Source: Blastomonas natatoria (GTDB taxonomy: Bacteria > Pseudomonadota > Alphaproteobacteria > Sphingomonadales > Sphingomonadaceae). From it: DNA of 64,000 bases. The translations under genes and the position numbers were made by a program. How positions within the stretch are numbered: position 1 is the first letter of the stretch; each line of letters opens with the position of its first letter. The stretch is taken from NCBI RefSeq assembly GCF_003201955.1, contig NZ_QJJM01000005.1:202046-266045 (forward strand), given 5' to 3'. This document shows, piece after piece, positions 61,988-64,000 of this stretch. The notes under the pieces are model-generated. The model searched no databases. It worked only from the letters and a program-made list of their open reading frames with translations, and was not told the DNA's origin.

Positions 61988-63781
61988 GTGAGTGCGCAAC
62001 CCGATAGAGGCGCATTGCTGAATGAACTAGGCCTGGTGATGCGATCACCAGAGTTCGTCCGCTCACCCGTATTGCGTCGCCTGCTCGAATATCTCGTGGA
62101 ACAGACGCTGGCCGGCAATGGCGAGCGGCTCAAGGCCTATCAGATCGCGGTCGAAGGGCTCGGGCGCGACGACAGTTTCGATCCGCAGAGCGACAGCTAC
62201 CCCCGCGTCCAGGTGGGCCGGCTGCGCAAGATGCTGGAACTGCATTATGCCGGCTTGTCGGCACAGGAATCGGCCTTGCGCCAGCGGATCGTCATTCCTG
62301 TTGGTCATTACAATGTCGATCTGGTTCCGCCGAACGTGCCGATGGCGACGTCTGCGCCTGAGGGTGCGGCCAGCCCCGGCGCGCTCTCGCAATCCGCCTC
62401 TGCAGCGGGCGCGGCGGGTTCCGCAGCGGATGCCACGGACACCAGCCGGACCAGTCCCGGGGACAAGGCGCCGGTGCCACCCTCGCGGTTCGATCGTGGC
62501 TGGATTTTGTGGGTGGTGCGGATCCTGCTGCTGCTGGGCGTATTGTACATCATCTGGTTTCTGGTCAGGCCCGAGTCGGCCAGTGAAGAGGCCGCCCGGC
62601 GCGACATGCGCGCCCAGATCGCCCATGTGACCATCGTGACCGAGCCAGCCGCAGGCAATGACAAGCTCAATACCGCAGCCCAGATTGCCGAAATGCACCT
62701 GCAGCGGTTCGAAACGCTCGCGGTCACCAGCGGTGCGCATCGCGATGTCACCAAGACGGATCTGGCGCGAGCCTATCAACTGGTCGTACGCGGTGGCGGA
62801 GAAGGGGTCGATCAGTCCAAGGCGCCGATCTTCCTGACGTTGCGGCACAAGGCCAGCGGGACGACATTATGGTCGTATGAAGTGAACCACGACGGCACCA
62901 GCGTCGCCGCGCCCGATGTCGAACAGGACATTGGCGAAGGCATTTCCGTGCTGGCGCGTTCGGGCGGGGTCATTGCACAGCACCAGCGCAAGCTGATCGG
63001 CAACGATCTGTCGCCTGGCTATCCCTGCCTGATCGCCTATGACAGTTTCCGCCAGACCCGCGATCCCGCGTTGCGCCCCGGCCTGGAAAAATGTCTCGAA
63101 GCCTCGCTGAACCAGTATCCGGACGAGCCGCTGCTTCTGCAGGCTTTGTCCTTCCTCGAACTGTCCAGGCCCCGGCCCAACAGCATGGTGCCGCTGGTTC
63201 CCACGGCGCGCGGCCGCGATCTGGCAGAGGCAGCGCTGCGCAATGACGGTACCTCAGCGCTCGCGCAGATCGCGGTGGCGCGCTCTGCCTGGGCGCGGGG
63301 CAACTGTCCGCGCGCCATCGCCTTTGCCCGAAGAGCTGTCGAAAGCAATCCCCTCGAGCCGGATACACTGGGGCTGGCGGGCAGCCTGCTGATGGCCTGT
63401 GGCGACTATACGGGCGCCGAGCCCATATTGGAGCGGGCCAGCGCCCTCAACGAGCAGCCTGGCGGCTATCAGATCTCGTCGCTGGTGATCACGCAGGTGA
63501 TCAACGGCAAGCGCGCGCAAGCCCTGGCCCTGGCCCTGCGCGCCGACGTACCCGAATTGCAGACCCAGCCCAATTTCCTGCTGGGCCGCGCGCTGGCGCT
63601 GGCGGCGAATGGCCGGGTGGCCGATGGCCAGAAGGATTGGCGGGCGCTTGAAAAGCTGGTGGGTGTGCCGCCCGGGACGCCCGCTGCCGAAGTGCTCTCG
63701 CGCTTCACCATCTCGCCATTCTTCGCCCGCCGCATGCAGGCTGAAGCCGAAGCCACGGGGCTGGTGCCCAAGGCGGGCTGA
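61988..63781 (+). CDS. membrane protein with N-terminal adenylate-cyclase-associated-type domain and TPR-like repeats
   Basis: GTG 61988 gives 597 residues. Residues about 20-110 (PEFVRSPVLRRLLEYLVEQTLAG, LKAYQIAVEGLGRDDSFDPQ and VQVGRLRKMLELHYAG) match a domain that heads many alphaproteobacterial TPR proteins annotated as adenylate cyclase or CadC-like, possibly DNA binding. A Ser/Ala/Pro linker follows, then one membrane helix at 172-193, then a long periplasmic part with TPR-like helical pairs (about 370-590). No cyclase domain is visible. It suggests a one-component membrane regulator. A separate gene begins 208 nt downstream. Confidence 0.75.
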   Translation: MSAQPDRGALLNELGLVMRSPEFVRSPVLRRLLEYLVEQTLAGNGERLKAYQIAVEGLGRDDSFDPQSDSYPRVQVGRLRKMLELHYAGLSAQESALRQRIVIPVGHYNVDLVPPNVPMATSAPEGAASPGALSQSASAAGAAGSAADATDTSRTSPGDKAPVPPSRFDRGWILWVVRILLLLGVLYIIWFLVRPESASEEAARRDMRAQIAHVTIVTEPAAGNDKLNTAAQIAEMHLQRFETLAVTSGAHRDVTKTDLARAYQLVVRGGGEGVDQSKAPIFLTLRHKASGTTLWSYEVNHDGTSVAAPDVEQDIGEGISVLARSGGVIAQHQRKLIGNDLSPGYPCLIAYDSFRQTRDPALRPGLEKCLEASLNQYPDEPLLLQALSFLELSRPRPNSMVPLVPTARGRDLAEAALRNDGTSALAQIAVARSAWARGNCPRAIAFARRAVESNPLEPDTLGLAGSLLMACGDYTGAEPILERASALNEQPGGYQISSLVITQVINGKRAQALALALRADVPELQTQPNFLLGRALALAANGRVADGQKDWRALEKLVGVPPGTPAAEVLSRFTISPFFARRMQAEAEATGLVPKAG

Positions 63782-63989
63782 CCATCGCTGCGAATTTTTC
63801 CGACAGCCGATCCCGATTAATGGGAAATTTTCCCAACAGTCAGCATCCGTTCATGTTCGGATTAGGGCGGAAAACGGCTATGGCGCTGTAATCTCTCAGC
63901 TTTTCCAGTTTGGCACGGCCTGTGCAGAGTATCTGGCATCTCCGGACAAACGGTCCGGAACACACCGAACTCTACGAAAGGACAATGCC

Positions 63990-64000
63990 ATGACCCTCTT
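63990..64000 (+). CDS. start of a gene running off the right edge
   Basis: ATG 63990 (Met-Thr-Leu visible) follows AAAGGA with a 7-nt gap. Only 11 bases are in the window, so the product cannot be identified. An ATG at 63985 is in another frame and has poorer spacing. The 208-nt gap before it has room for a promoter that the preceding membrane protein might control. Confidence 0.45.

Overview
The window looks like chromosomal DNA from an alphaproteobacterium of the order Sphingomonadales (relatives of Sphingomonas, Sphingopyxis, Blastomonas, Novosphingobium). This rests on high GC, protein character (MucR/Ros-type regulator, Fur without CxxC pairs, KLSKR-type GltX, a Novosphingobium-like Atm1 exporter) and conserved gene orders (tsaB-rimI-mucR-fur-plsC-miaB-phoH-ybeY-corC; rpmH-rnpA-yidD-yidC-engB). 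There is no rRNA, CRISPR array, integrase or transposase. One tRNA (Leu, anticodon TAG) is present.

Layout. 1-2.1 kb: two VOC-fold genes and a DUF1428 gene, divergent from an HxlR-type regulator with an SCP2-like C-terminal part. 2.2-8.6 kb: comM/yifB, a PIN/RHH toxin-antitoxin pair, 3-hydroxybutyrate dehydrogenase, arsC, ssb, feoB and feoA. 8.6-15.3 kb: an FAD oxidoreductase, trigger factor with an unusual His-rich and Lys/Ala-rich tail, tRNA-Leu, a small proline-rich ORF and an M16 peptidase. 15.4-25.2 kb: nfu-type scaffold, nitroreductase-fold protein, then the tsaB to corC housekeeping run and a GT4 glycosyltransferase. 25.3-33.2 kb: PLP sulfur-amino-acid enzyme, DASS transporter, pgeF, pepN, tldD.

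33.2-35.7 kb is a small AT-richer accessory island. It holds three co-directional genes: a probable tandem ribbon-helix-helix protein, a MazG-like all-alpha protein lacking most metal ligands, and a dCTP-deaminase-fold protein lacking the catalytic glutamate but carrying a coiled coil and a membrane helix. A convergent DUF1643 gene overlaps the end of the last one. This is the best candidate in the window for an undescribed system, perhaps a nucleotide-sensing membrane device; the function is inference only.

36.0-44.9 kb: acnA, a secreted protein, a CMD/VOC pair, the rpmH-rnpA-yidD-yidC-engB run and a GST. 45.1-50.7 kb: an SDR-like protein, gltX fused by a 1-nt overlap to a Phd/VapC module, nadE, prs. 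50.7-57.9 kb: lipoprotein cupin, arylamine N-acetyltransferase, hisN-like phosphatase, a TonB heme-type receptor with a DUF6607 partner and Fur-like boxes, a cupin and dapE. 58.1-64 kb: an unknown ORF, an Atm1-type exporter overlapping a small exported protein and a rhodanese-like lipoprotein, and a large membrane protein with an N-terminal DNA-binding-like domain; the last gene starts 11 bases before the edge.

Iron recurs: feoAB, fur, the receptor cassette, nfu, atm1 and acnA are all here. Intergenic gaps carry three classes of palindromic repeat: a REP-doublet-like element in four copies, a composite multi-hairpin element at 44.95-45.11 kb, and a 145-bp nested inverted repeat at 58.8 kb.
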